A DNA stretch of 64,000 nucleotides, taken from assembly GCA_963739515.1 (NCBI GenBank), contig CAVUAO010000002.1, positions 310,001 to 374,000 on the forward strand, read 5' to 3'. A program made the position numbers and the translations under genes. The stretch comes from JBFYTX01 sp963739515. GTDB lineage: Bacteria; Chloroflexota; Dehalococcoidia; Dehalococcoidales; RBG-16-60-22. Below, piece by piece: positions 1-8,280 of this stretch. The stretch's first letter is position 1; the number at the start of each line of letters is the position of its first letter. The notes under the pieces are model-generated. The model was not told the DNA's origin. It ran no database searches and worked only from the letters and a program-made list of their open reading frames with translations.

Positions 1-477
1 TCCTTCGCTGGCTACTTTATCCCGGCAGGATTTGCATATCGGCGAGAAGGGATTATCGTTAATTTCGCAACCCCGGATGACTGGAATAGCTTCATCCAGA
101 AGGCCGGTGAGGAGACGCATGACGCGGGACTTAGCCTGTCCTCTTTCACCAAGGAAGATGATATTCTGGCCGGATAACACGGCATTTTCCACCTGCGGGA
201 TTACCGTATTATCGTAGCCGATGATGCCATTAAAGATAGGCTTTTTTGCCTTAATCAAGGCGATGAGGTTACGCCTCATTTCTTCTCTTATCGATACGGG
301 CTGATAACCGGACGCCTTCAGCTCGCCGATGGTCTTCGGCCGGTTCTGTCCTGGTGGGCCGTTAGTGTTATCAGTTTTTTCCGTAGTCGAAGAGGTACCT
401 GCAAGGGTCTTGTTGGCTCCTTCTTGGGTATCCTCGACCGCCTTTTTTTGTCCCCCGAATATGAATCCCATTTTCAT
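1..477 (-). CDS. ChlI-like AAA+ ATPase, 3'-truncated by window edge
   Basis: The gene runs off the left edge, so only the N-terminal 159 codons are visible. The translation has a low-complexity Ser/Thr/Asn-rich N-terminus, then a segment resembling the start of magnesium-chelatase subunit I-type AAA+ proteins, with the P-loop GERGQAKS (about residues 109-116) inside FLGERGQAKSRVMRLL. A Cys-x2-Cys pair (ICKSCRD) follows. Related stand-alone ChlI-like ATPases occur in anaerobic Chloroflexota without chlorophyll synthesis, so a role in metal insertion or protein remodelling is only a guess. Two in-frame ATGs exist (477 and 471); 477 fits better because AGGTGG lies 6 nt upstream. Confidence 0.75.
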   Translation of the reverse strand, partial: MKMGFIFGGQKKAVEDTQEGANKTLAGTSSTTEKTDNTNGPPGQNRPKTIGELKASGYQPVSIREEMRRNLIALIKAKKPIFNGIIGYDNTVIPQVENAVLSGQNIIFLGERGQAKSRVMRLLTGLLDEAIPVIRGCEINDNPFSPICKSCRDKVASEG

Positions 478-1017
478 TATTTACCACCTATCTTTTATAA
501 AGCGGCTGTTGTTCAACGAAAGAATAAAGGAAATCAGTTCTATCGTTAAGACGTATCAATAATGTCCGCTGTTTGTATTGGACCAAAATATGCTGTATCT
601 CTTAAGTATAGAAGCTGAATTTGAAGTTTGTCAACGAAATTAAAATTAAACGAGATGAGCTGGTATATTGGGGGATGTCGCACTATTATTAGTTAAAGAA
701 TATGTGATATCAACTGCCAATGCCGCCGGGTGGAAAAAAGGCACAATTATTGGGAGTTCTGCCTGTTGAGACCCCTGGTGGCGCTGAGAAATCCATAGGT
801 AGTACTAGCAAGGACTTTGATTTAGTTTTCAGCCTTAATATTTAACCTAGAACCATATAATAGTTCGAGTCCCCTAAAGTAGGCGTTACCGTACAATAAA
901 CAGAACTTTTAACTTTGCTTTTGCTCTTACATTCTAGTTGGACTCGTACCACAATTCAAGCTATTGTTCAACCCCCAGACTTTGTTAGCTCGAGGTTGAG
1001 ATTAATGAATCGTTTTA
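478..1017. other. Intergenic region, no supported gene
   Basis: This 540-base AT-rich stretch separates two minus-strand genes. The only hint of coding is a plus-strand open stretch ending near 770 (translation includes ALLLVKEYVISTANAAG), about 31 codons from a TTG, with no convincing ribosome binding site. I see no RNA gene, and no repeat shared with the rest of the window. Confidence 0.5.
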
Positions 1018-3084
1018 TTATGCCCTTCGCCTGACCAGGAGCAGGGTAATCAATCCTACTACTATTACCCCACCTGTAATACCACCAATCAACGACCAGT
1101 TAATGCCCTTACTCTCCGGTGTCGGTGTCGATGTTGGTGTGGGAGTTGGCGTTGGAGCCTGGTTCAGTGGTGGCGTTGTGGGTGGAGGCGCTGGTGCCGC
1201 CACGGTAAAGCTACCACTCAATCCATCCACAGTTATGTTATAGCTGCCAGCTTCTTCCTCAGCTACTTCAAAGCTAACGCTCTGGCTCTTACCAGCGGCA
1301 ATAGTCAAGGTCTTATGTGCCTCTTCAACTCCATTTATCTTCAGGACTACGCTATAGCTTCCTTCCGTCCCGCCAGTGTTAGCTACAGAAAGGGCGACAA
1401 TTACTACCTCTTTAGGCTGAACCTCCGGTGGCTGGATAGAGAGATTTGATACTGAGAAGGTAGCTGGCGTAGAAGGGACTACGAGTATTGAGAAATCAAA
1501 GCTTAAAGAGTCAACCTGGCTACTCACGGCTGTAACAAAGTACCATCCCGGAGATAGAGCGGGGATGGTAAATGACGTCGAGAATGTTCCGTCACCCAGT
1601 GTCGTTGTTTGGACTATTTCTGTATCATCGATAAGAAGCTTTACCGTACTCAAAGGTGGGAAGCGTAGTCCTTGGACATTAACTATTTGCCCTGGTTCCG
1701 CCTCAAGTGGCTCCATCTCAATGGCTGCACCTGGCGGCGGATTAAAATTGAACAGAAATGACGTCCAATCGTATTCACCGGTGTTAATATTGGTGGCCCA
1801 CAAGTTGACGGGCACCGCATCTGTCAGTGGACCAAGAAGGGACAAAGGGAGCGACTGTTCGATTGAGTCCGAATAGTCAGATGGAGCGGGAATTGGCGGT
1901 CCGTTAACATCCACAATTTCTTCTATTCTAACTACCTCTCCGGGAGTAAGCGGAACAGATGTCTCGGAAGCAACATCATAAAGGCTGGTGGTTACTGAAC
2001 CCACCGGGGGAATGAAGGGATACTTCCCCTGCAAAATAATCCGAAGAATCTTATCGACTCCGTTATAGCCCGTATTAGTGTTATTATCCGTGTCAAAACC
2101 CATTTCAAACTTCGTGTTGACATCGGTTCCGTCCGGGAAAAGACCGGCCAATGCAATTTCCACTTCAAGATCAGACGCAGGTCCCTCGGCAAAAAGAGAA
2201 CCAGTGAATAGGTCAATGTATTCTTGACTGACATCACCTAAAGGGTCAGTCCATAATGCTCTCTTGGTATCAACATTAAACCAGCTACCTTTCCTTTTTG
2301 TCCACCCCTGTTTCTCGGCTCCCTTACGAACCTCATTTATCTGGTCCTGGTTCAGTCTCGTATCTTTCAAATCCAGAGTGGGGTACATTAAATTGTTGAT
2401 ATCACTGGAATGGCCTCCCTCCGTCATGCCATGACAAAATTCATGGGCGAGCGCTGTCCCCATATTCTGTAAGTTGCCACTATTTTGTATGAACGAGACA
2501 GGTCTTACCGGGCCACCCCGTGATTTGGACCCAACGTCGATGTTGTCGTTATCTGTGGTCGCCTTGTGTGTGGACGACCCTGCGGCGTCATCAGGAAGCT
2601 CATTGGCGATATAAACTTTGTAGCCCCTTCCTTCATTCGGGTAAAAAAGACGTTCATACCAGGCTCGAAACTCATGATTTAGCATGTCTATACCATTTCC
2701 GTACAACTGCTTCATTTCCCCGTCATCAAGCTTGCCGTCGTCGTTGCCTCCATCACTAACATCTCGATTGATGCGCGGAAAAGAAAGCTGGATTCCAGCC
2801 TGCTTCAGAATAAAGTTTGCATTGCTGACAGTTCTTTCAAGATCCTCGTCAGTAATTTTTACTTTCTTCAAGACGTTAAATTTTATGGGGACCTCAATCA
2901 CTTCCTGAGGGGGAGCGGTACTGCCTGGCACAATCGTTGTCGAATCGAGCGGCGGATATTTGAGAGATTCCTGCCCAACTATATTGATGGGAAAAATTGT
3001 CGAACCAATTACAAGAACCACTATAGCTATCGCTAATCTGAAGCCGTAGACTGCCTTCGTCTTCAAGAAACTGCGACTCTTCAT
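1018..3084 (-). CDS. Secreted metzincin-like metalloprotease with CARDB-type domain and C-terminal membrane anchor
   Basis: This 688-residue protein is probably surface-anchored. Visible in order: an N-terminal membrane/signal segment (about 15-35); a calcium-loop-like Asp/Gly stretch (about 108-123, DGGNDDGKLDDGE); the zinc-protease motif HEFCHGMTEGGH (214-225), with a downstream NLMYP that fits a metzincin Met-turn; a beta-rich middle region; a CARDB-like domain (about 560-640); a Pro/Thr stalk; and a TM helix followed by RRRA. The zinc motif has one residue more than the classic HExxHxxGxxH spacing. AAGGAG precedes the ATG. A peptidase role is inferred from the motif; no substrate can be named. 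No propeptide or sortase motif was recognised. Confidence 0.7.
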   Translation of the reverse strand: MKSRSFLKTKAVYGFRLAIAIVVLVIGSTIFPINIVGQESLKYPPLDSTTIVPGSTAPPQEVIEVPIKFNVLKKVKITDEDLERTVSNANFILKQAGIQLSFPRINRDVSDGGNDDGKLDDGEMKQLYGNGIDMLNHEFRAWYERLFYPNEGRGYKVYIANELPDDAAGSSTHKATTDNDNIDVGSKSRGGPVRPVSFIQNSGNLQNMGTALAHEFCHGMTEGGHSSDINNLMYPTLDLKDTRLNQDQINEVRKGAEKQGWTKRKGSWFNVDTKRALWTDPLGDVSQEYIDLFTGSLFAEGPASDLEVEIALAGLFPDGTDVNTKFEMGFDTDNNTNTGYNGVDKILRIILQGKYPFIPPVGSVTTSLYDVASETSVPLTPGEVVRIEEIVDVNGPPIPAPSDYSDSIEQSLPLSLLGPLTDAVPVNLWATNINTGEYDWTSFLFNFNPPPGAAIEMEPLEAEPGQIVNVQGLRFPPLSTVKLLIDDTEIVQTTTLGDGTFSTSFTIPALSPGWYFVTAVSSQVDSLSFDFSILVVPSTPATFSVSNLSIQPPEVQPKEVVIVALSVANTGGTEGSYSVVLKINGVEEAHKTLTIAAGKSQSVSFEVAEEEAGSYNITVDGLSGSFTVAAPAPPPTTPPLNQAPTPTPTPTSTPTPESKGINWSLIGGITGGVIVVGLITLLLVRRRA

Positions 3085-3339
3085 CTTCTTTCTCCTTTTC
3101 GGGCGATTTCGTGTCTGGCCAGGTTAGGAAAAACGTAATCTCCCACGAAGAATGTCGGGACTTACTTCAAAGTCTCATTTTACGTTAGCGGTTCTTTGTT
3201 GGCAAGAGAGGAGGCCGCAAGGTTAGCAATTGAACACTAAATCGTACAATGACGCAGTGTTCAAGTTACGCCAACTAGTTTAGAAGGGGGGTCTCAGTGT
3301 ATTACGTCAAACAAGACTATTACCGAAGCCCTCCTAGTT

Positions 3340-3612
3340 GCTTTATATTTCCGGTTATCGAGGCGGGCCGCTTAGTTATCTGCCATAATTGTTCCAGGTT
3401 ATCATTTATCTGTTTAAGGAGCTACACCGGATTAAATCCATGATAAGTGGCTGCTAGCTCAGCCTTTTTAGCCTCAGTGAGTACACCCGCTTGCAGTAGG
3501 CGCTGGTATGTGGTTTGTGCAGTATCATAGACCTTGTGGACTTTCGCACCGTGTCTGGTCTTGGATACAAGCTTTTGTGACCTTAACTGCACATTCTGGA
3601 CGATTGTGTTAA
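3340..3612 (-). pseudogene. Decayed C-terminal remnant of an IS481-type (DDE) transposase
   Basis: The minus-strand translation contains KVHKVYDTAQTTYQRLLQAG and ELAATYHGFNPV. This matches the usual C-terminal end of rve-fold (IS481-like) transposases, where a 'YDTAxTPYQRLL' block is followed by 'LNP'. An in-frame TAG at 3422-3424 interrupts it. The same frame continues beyond the stop as LLKQINDNLEQLWQIT, the helix expected at the very end of such transposases. The catalytic core and terminal inverted repeats are absent, so this is an old relic. It abuts the 3' end of the MFS gene. Confidence is high for a transposase remnant, moderate for the family. Confidence 0.65.
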
Positions 3613-5054
3613 TGGCCTCTTTTTTTCCCCAACCACAAAGCAGGGAGCACTGCAACTAAACATATTTCCGCTGAAGCGAGGAAAAAGTCGTGGAATAAAG
3701 CTAGAAGTGACTTAACAAGCTGTTCAGGGACAGTTATTATCTCGGTAAGAGACATGCTGGCCGTCATTAAGTGGAAGCGACCCATCCCCCATGAGGTTAT
3801 TGCAGAAAGTCCTATTATCATGCCTATCATGCGCATCATCACTATAAGCGATGATGCAATACCTCTTTGTTCTTCTCCGACCGAGTCCATAACCGCTGTG
3901 GCAAGGGGAGCAATCACCAAACCAAGTCCAAACCCGCAGGCAGCGAGGTGGAAAGTCATCTGGGGATCGGCGATGTCAATATTCCAACGGCTCATAAAAA
4001 AGAAACCAATACTGCTTAAGATTAATCCCAATATCGTGGGCAAGCGATAGCCAAATCGTTTGCATAAAAACCCACCTATGATAGCTCCAGCAGAGAGCAT
4101 GATAGTAAGTCGTAATAACCTTAAACCTCCTTCCAATGGTGAGCGTCCCATGATAGTGTCACTCATAAGAGGAATATTGACCATAGCTATGATTAGAGCC
4201 CCACCAACGAGTAGGTTGGTTAAGTTGGCAGCAGAAAAGGTGACATTCCTGAACATCGAAAGTTTAAACAGCGGTTCAGAAACTCTGGCAATCCGCAAAA
4301 TGAAGAAGCCGAAAAACAATAAAGAGCCAACTAAGAAGCTAAGGATGTAAACAAAGAAATACGGTTGTCCAGATTGCTGACATATACCCAAGCTGAAAAG
4401 ACCCAGAGCTGCGGCGAGCAAAAATCCACCAATGTAGTCGATTTTTCCATGAGCCCGAGGACTCGTGCTAAGAAAGTTGAAAACGACAAATATTGCCAGA
4501 AGGCTGATTGGCAGATTAATCCAGAATATCCATCTCCAGCCCCAGAATTGAGCCAGCGCCGCGCCGTAAAATGGCCCGAGGGCGCCCCCAGCTTCAACAG
4601 CTGCGCCTATAATTCCCAAAGCAATAGCTCTACGTCTCTCAACAAAGACATCACCTACAATTGCCATTGCTACAGGTACTAGCGCCCCCCCACCGATTGC
4701 CTGTACAATCCTCGCACCAACTATCCATTGAAGATTAATGGCGAGGGCTACAGCTATCGATCCCACCATGAAGATTAATAATGAGAGGATATAGATTCGA
4801 CCATGGCCATAAACGTCTGAGACCCGTCCCATCAAAGGCATAGCAAAAATGTAACCCAGGAGATAGCCAATGACAATCCACGCCGCCTGATCTAGCCTGG
4901 TAACCGGAAGGTTAACGGCCTTCATCATATCTGGGAGAGCGCCATATATCACCGTTTGGTCAAGTGCGGCGAAAAAGATGCCAAGACAAACGACTGCCAG
5001 GATAAAATTAGGGGAGGAAGTCCTCTTAAAACGCTTCCTAACCGAAAGCCACAT
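3609..5054 (-). CDS. MFS multidrug-type exporter (DHA2-like, about 14 TM helices)
   Basis: A 481-residue polytopic membrane protein. The first helix carries the drug/H+ antiporter signature LDQTVIYGALPDM. The conserved loop 2-3 motif is present as GRVSDVYGHGRIYI. Motif C-like glycines appear in the helix-5 region (EAGGALGPFYGAAL). The length and repeated hydrophobic segments fit the 14-TM DHA2 group, which usually exports amphipathic drugs or metabolites; the substrate cannot be read from sequence. It is a single gene, lying between a transposase relic downstream and a lipoprotein gene upstream, so it may have arrived with mobile DNA. The C-terminus (LWLGKKRGH) looks natural rather than cut. 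Confidence 0.85.
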   Translation of the reverse strand: MWLSVRKRFKRTSSPNFILAVVCLGIFFAALDQTVIYGALPDMMKAVNLPVTRLDQAAWIVIGYLLGYIFAMPLMGRVSDVYGHGRIYILSLLIFMVGSIAVALAINLQWIVGARIVQAIGGGALVPVAMAIVGDVFVERRRAIALGIIGAAVEAGGALGPFYGAALAQFWGWRWIFWINLPISLLAIFVVFNFLSTSPRAHGKIDYIGGFLLAAALGLFSLGICQQSGQPYFFVYILSFLVGSLLFFGFFILRIARVSEPLFKLSMFRNVTFSAANLTNLLVGGALIIAMVNIPLMSDTIMGRSPLEGGLRLLRLTIMLSAGAIIGGFLCKRFGYRLPTILGLILSSIGFFFMSRWNIDIADPQMTFHLAACGFGLGLVIAPLATAVMDSVGEEQRGIASSLIVMMRMIGMIIGLSAITSWGMGRFHLMTASMSLTEIITVPEQLVKSLLALFHDFFLASAEICLVAVLPALWLGKKRGH

Positions 5055-5091
5055 TTAGTCCCCTATTCACCAGCTTCATGCTATCGATACT

Positions 5092-5793
5092 TTATTGAGG
5101 TAGTTCAATACTTACTACCTCGTTGTAGTTGGAGAATATTAGCGTCCTGACAATACCCTGTACTTCTGTTTCCGTTATCTTGCCTGCCACCTTGATATTA
5201 CGCACCAACAAGTCGTCTTTCCCAATCCAAACCTCAATGTTTATTGCCACTCCCTTGACAGAGCTACCAGTTATCGCACTTAAGTCATCGGAATTAATAC
5301 TGCCACTTAAGTGGTAACAGAGCACACCTGCTGACTCCTCGTCATTAAGCTCGGTGAGACCTGTTACATCTTTCATAACAGCAGCAATAAAAGTATTCGG
5401 ATCTAATACACTTAGGACTTTAAACTCAGCCGGAGGTAACTCCCACTTACCGGACAGAGGATTCGTCATGTACATCACTCCTCCGACCGTGATCATTTGC
5501 ACTTCGAGTGACATACCAGAGACTGTTCCAGAAATAGTCATTTTCAATCTATCAGGTCTAACTACATCGCCATAAGCCTTCTTCATCTCTATGCCCATCG
5601 CTATGGGGGTCCCCCCTCCCACCTGGTCTAGCGCGAAGTGAAAAGAATTGATTGCTTGCATCTTATCGCTAGATTTGTCGATAATTTGTGACACAGTCAA
5701 CGGGGCTGGGGATGGTGCCTGTTTGGCACAGCCTGTAATGACCGTGGCAGCTACCATTAACAATACTATGAATATTAAAACCGTCTTTTTCAT
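5092..5793 (-). CDS. LppX/LprAFG-like lipoprotein
   Basis: A 233-residue protein with a signal peptide and lipobox (VITGC, Cys at about 21), hence a predicted lipid-anchored exported protein. After the Cys comes a short Pro/Ala linker, then a region resembling the LppX/LprG (DUF1396-type) fold: repeated 'SSDKMQAINSFHFALD', 'MEVQMITVGGVMYMTNPLSGKWE'-like strands and 'IEVWIGKDDLLVRNIKVAGK'. In mycobacteria that family carries lipids between membranes. In Chloroflexota similar proteins are common but untested, so only envelope lipid or hydrophobe binding can be inferred. It is monocistronic, about 40 bp upstream of the MFS gene on the same strand. Confidence 0.7.
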   Translation of the reverse strand: MKKTVLIFIVLLMVAATVITGCAKQAPSPAPLTVSQIIDKSSDKMQAINSFHFALDQVGGGTPIAMGIEMKKAYGDVVRPDRLKMTISGTVSGMSLEVQMITVGGVMYMTNPLSGKWELPPAEFKVLSVLDPNTFIAAVMKDVTGLTELNDEESAGVLCYHLSGSINSDDLSAITGSSVKGVAINIEVWIGKDDLLVRNIKVAGKITETEVQGIVRTLIFSNYNEVVSIELPQ

Positions 5794-5844
5794 TTATTTG
5801 CCTCCTACTTTTAAAGTCGGTTCGGTTATGCACCTGACTACTTG

Positions 5845-5860
5845 ATATGGCGTACCATAT
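5845..5860. promoter_or_regulatory. Inverted repeat upstream of the lipoprotein gene
   Basis: ATATGG-CGTA-CCATAT is a perfect 6-bp inverted repeat about 50 bp upstream of the minus-strand lipoprotein start, a plausible repressor operator. Nothing else recognisable is present in the surrounding gap (5794-6119). Confidence 0.3.
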
Positions 5861-6119
5861 TACCCTAATTATTTAGTAAACGCAATGAAATAAGTCACCG
5901 CTATGTAATTCAGCAATTCCGGCGTCCTCTGTCGTCATAAACATATTCCCGATAACACATCTATTTTTTAAGATTTCTCGCATTAAATAATTCAATTATA
6001 TTCCCGTTTATAATTTGTCAATGAGCCGGATGGATATCGATGACTAGGAAGTTAAAATACTGAACAAATACGCTATTTTGTTACCTTTGTTAATGTGAAA
6101 AGAAAATGCAACACTTCAT

Positions 6120-7676
6120 TTACAGGTTAATAATACCTGCCACTTTGGGCCTAGGAGTAACGTCATTCTTTCTCTGCCTAACAAGAATAGGTTTCCGTTC
6201 TTCATGAGACATTAGGGCAGCATAAGGGCCCAGTAAACGCTCATATTGGTAGTGATAAAATTCCGGTAAAACATCAGTCTCATGCTCATGAAAAGCCCTG
6301 AATTGTTTATTAGTATTTAATAAATTTAATATATTCCGAAATCTCCCAATCATTTGCCTGTTACCCAGAGTTTTAACTAAGTTATATCCGGCTGGGAATA
6401 AGGCAGGAGCGTTCTTTAGTCTTTTTAGTAGCATTTTTCCGGAAGAGATATAAGAAAACATATCGATGAGTTTCTCATAAAAGACCACCGGACTATAATT
6501 CTTTAACGTGGATACCAGGTACGGCATATAGTAGAAACTAAATGGCATGGCTGTCAAAATACGGCCTTCGCTTAAATATCTTTCATAAAGCGGAGTATTT
6601 CCAAAGGGGACCGGAATATTAAAATTCGGCATAACGAAGGGAACTCGAGATGCAAATTCCTTGGTCAACTCTACAGGTTCATCCCCTATATCGGCATCCA
6701 GACCGAAGATGAAATTGGCTTGAATTCCGGTAACGTAAGGTCGAATATTATTAAACTGCTCTATGACTTTTTCCAGTTTTTCCCGAGGAGCCAGTATAGA
6801 GCCGGCTCCAACCTTGTTTGAATAAGCTGTCCATGATTCTATGCCGGGAATTATATAGAAGTTCCCCATGTTTTTCAGCCGCTCCAATCTGGAACCCCGC
6901 AGGATGGAGAGTGAAGTCTCCATTATATAAGTGTGACGCCTGCGATTGGGTATCTTTTCCAGTACATTGAAGACTTGCTCGAATTTCACGGCAAAGTTGG
7001 GGTCATGTAAACTGATCATCACCCTGGGGAAATGTCGAAAGATATAGCGCATATCTGCTTCTAGCTGGTCCAAAGATAAAAGTACATAGGGATTATTCCA
7101 ATCAATACAGAAATCACAAGAATTGGGACAGCCAATGCTGGTTAACAGCGGAATTGAAGTAAAAAGAAAGGGCTTACCTTTGAGGAAAGTGGATGCGCGG
7201 ATTTCCGGCATCCTTTCCTCTACACTGGGAATACTGCCAAGGGCGCGCCCACTGGTGATAATTTCTCCCCGAGGGGCATCTCTTAAAATATCGGTTATTA
7301 GCGTCTTATCACAGTCACCAACAACGATATCAAAGAAACGCAAACAATCCTCGGGAAATTGTTTAGCATGAGGACCACCTATCACAGTAAGTGTTTTCTC
7401 CCGGCGATACAGTTTTGCCAGAGCGTATGCCAGTGCACTTGCTTGAGTATAAGTTGAGATGAACACAACATCCAGATCGTTTGGTAGCAGTTGTTTGGGG
7501 TCTTTATTGCCAAAATAGGTCGCATAGAAGACTTCGTGGCCTAGATTGCGGCACCAGACACTTATAGCCTGGGGCATAATACTGGCGTATTGCTTGGTAA
7601 CCAGATAATTATATGCCGTATGATCCCACCTTCTAGTGGTTCCGGCACTCATCAGCTCAAGGATTCCTATTCTCAT
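6120..7676 (-). CDS. Radical SAM protein with N-terminal B12-binding-like domain
   Basis: This 518-residue protein has the class-B (cobalamin-dependent) radical SAM layout. An N-terminal Rossmann-like domain (about 1-140; 'DVVFISTYTQASALAYAL', 'TLTVIGGPHAKQFPEDCL') is followed by the [4Fe-4S]/SAM motif CPNSCDFC (about residues 184-191). The domain then continues with 'METSLSILRGSRLERLKNMG' and 'GIQANFIFGLDAD'. The Cys spacing CxxxCxxC is intact. Such enzymes methylate or rearrange unactivated carbons, often in lipid or natural-product pathways; no partner genes are nearby, so the substrate is unknown. It is a lone minus-strand gene. Confidence 0.8.
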   Translation of the reverse strand: MRIGILELMSAGTTRRWDHTAYNYLVTKQYASIMPQAISVWCRNLGHEVFYATYFGNKDPKQLLPNDLDVVFISTYTQASALAYALAKLYRREKTLTVIGGPHAKQFPEDCLRFFDIVVGDCDKTLITDILRDAPRGEIITSGRALGSIPSVEERMPEIRASTFLKGKPFLFTSIPLLTSIGCPNSCDFCIDWNNPYVLLSLDQLEADMRYIFRHFPRVMISLHDPNFAVKFEQVFNVLEKIPNRRRHTYIMETSLSILRGSRLERLKNMGNFYIIPGIESWTAYSNKVGAGSILAPREKLEKVIEQFNNIRPYVTGIQANFIFGLDADIGDEPVELTKEFASRVPFVMPNFNIPVPFGNTPLYERYLSEGRILTAMPFSFYYMPYLVSTLKNYSPVVFYEKLIDMFSYISSGKMLLKRLKNAPALFPAGYNLVKTLGNRQMIGRFRNILNLLNTNKQFRAFHEHETDVLPEFYHYQYERLLGPYAALMSHEERKPILVRQRKNDVTPRPKVAGIINL

Positions 7677-7834
7677 ATCCTACTTCCCCGTGTATTTTAC
7701 CGCAAATCGGGGTTTCTATGCGTTGCGGCTTTGACATTAATTTAAAGCGCCAAAAACCAACCCATCAACCAAAAATAGATGGATTCGTATTAAATCGGGA
7801 CAAAAACACGAAACACCTATCCGTTTGACCTATG

Positions 7835-7858
7835 TTACCTGCTTCTTCAAAGGTAACT
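7835..7858. repeat. Inverted repeat GTTACC...GGTAAC
   Basis: Perfect 6-bp arms GTTACC and GGTAAC are separated by 12 bases. It is the first of three GGTAA-type palindromes in the 7,800-8,000 gap between the radical SAM gene and kdp. It has no U-run, so it is not an obvious terminator. Confidence 0.4.
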
Positions 7859-7904
7859 AAATGAGTAAATGTGCAGCGGTTCAAATTGTGTAAGGCCCAC
7901 TTTA

Positions 7905-7919
7905 GGTAATTAAATTACC
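7905..7919. promoter_or_regulatory. Palindrome GGTAATTAAATTACC, candidate operator
   Basis: Seven-base arms GGTAATT and AATTACC surround a single A. A second near-identical palindrome lies 77 bp downstream (7982-7996). Both precede the kdp operon, so they may bind a dimeric regulator, possibly KdpE; this is an inference. Confidence 0.45.
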
Positions 7920-7981
7920 ATACTTCAGCTACCACTAACAGGCTTTGTTCCGCATAAACATTATTTCTCATTTGCAGATTA

Positions 7982-7996
7982 GGTAATTGTATTACC
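7982..7996. promoter_or_regulatory. Palindrome GGTAATTGTATTACC, candidate operator
   Basis: Six-base arms GGTAAT and ATTACC around TGT make this the partner of the palindrome at 7905-7919. It is about 100 bp upstream of the first small kdp-linked gene. Confidence 0.45.
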
Positions 7997-8026
7997 CATT
8001 GAAGTGAAAGGCTGATTGTTCTTGAT

Positions 8027-8059
8027 ATTTTCTTGACAGGTCAAGTCATTTTCTTGACA
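8027..8059. promoter_or_regulatory. Direct repeat ATTTTCTTGACA (x2, 21-bp period) in the kdp promoter region
   Basis: ATTTTCTTGACA occurs at 8027-8038 and again at 8048-8059, exactly two helical turns apart. The first copy overlaps TTGACAGGTCAA, a short inverted repeat. A TAGAAT lies at 8081-8086, but the spacing from the nearest TTGACA is 21, so a textbook sigma-70 promoter is not formed. Phased direct repeats of this kind are typical of OmpR-family binding sites, which fits KdpE; this is an inference. Confidence 0.45.
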
Positions 8060-8093
8060 CCTTGTTGACTATCATTTTACTAGAATATGGTCA

Positions 8094-8186
8094 ATGAATG
8101 ACCTCGCTTCTCTAGTCCTGCTCATTTTATTCTTCCTGATAACCTTTGGGCTGGTACTCATCTGCAAGCGCTTGATGAAGTCATAA
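8094..8186 (+). CDS. 30-residue single-TM peptide upstream of kdpF
   Basis: A tiny reading frame encodes MNDLASLVLLILFFLITFGL followed by VLICKRLMKS. It is one hydrophobic helix with a basic C-terminal tail, and it ends 1 nt before the kdpF start. Small hydrophobic ORFs in this position upstream of kdpF occur in many kdp operons but are usually not annotated. By position it may be a KdpF-like accessory peptide of the KdpFABC complex. There is no strong Shine-Dalgarno, so expression is uncertain. It is real by length, hydrophobicity and tight linkage; function unknown. Confidence 0.55.
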   Translation: MNDLASLVLLILFFLITFGLVLICKRLMKS

Positions 8187-8187
8187 G

Positions 8188-8280
8188 ATGGATATTCTAT
8201 ATATTATTTCGGGGATAATTGCCCTCTGTTTGCTGGTGTACCTCATTTTGGCGCTGCTTAAACCGGAATGGTTTAAATGA
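8188..8280 (+). CDS. kdpF: KdpF, small subunit of the K+-transporting ATPase
   Basis: A 30-residue peptide (MDILYIISGIIALCLLVYLI, then LALLKPEWFK) matches KdpF in length and in its Lys-Pro-Glu-(Trp/Arg)-Phe end. KdpF is a single helix that stabilises the KdpABC complex in the membrane. Its stop overlaps the kdpA start in an ATGA, so the two are translationally coupled. It follows the 30-residue hydrophobic peptide gene by 1 nt. Confidence 0.9.
   Translation: MDILYIISGIIALCLLVYLILALLKPEWFK

Noticed and set aside
8054..8086. Sigma-70 promoter TTGACA...TAGAAT for kdp
   Set aside because: The spacer is 21 bp, too long for a normal promoter; kept only as a candidate regulatory region.
7677..8093. 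c-di-AMP (ydaO) riboswitch upstream of kdp
   Set aside because: I looked for its conserved core but found only palindromes and direct repeats; nothing resembles the ydaO consensus.
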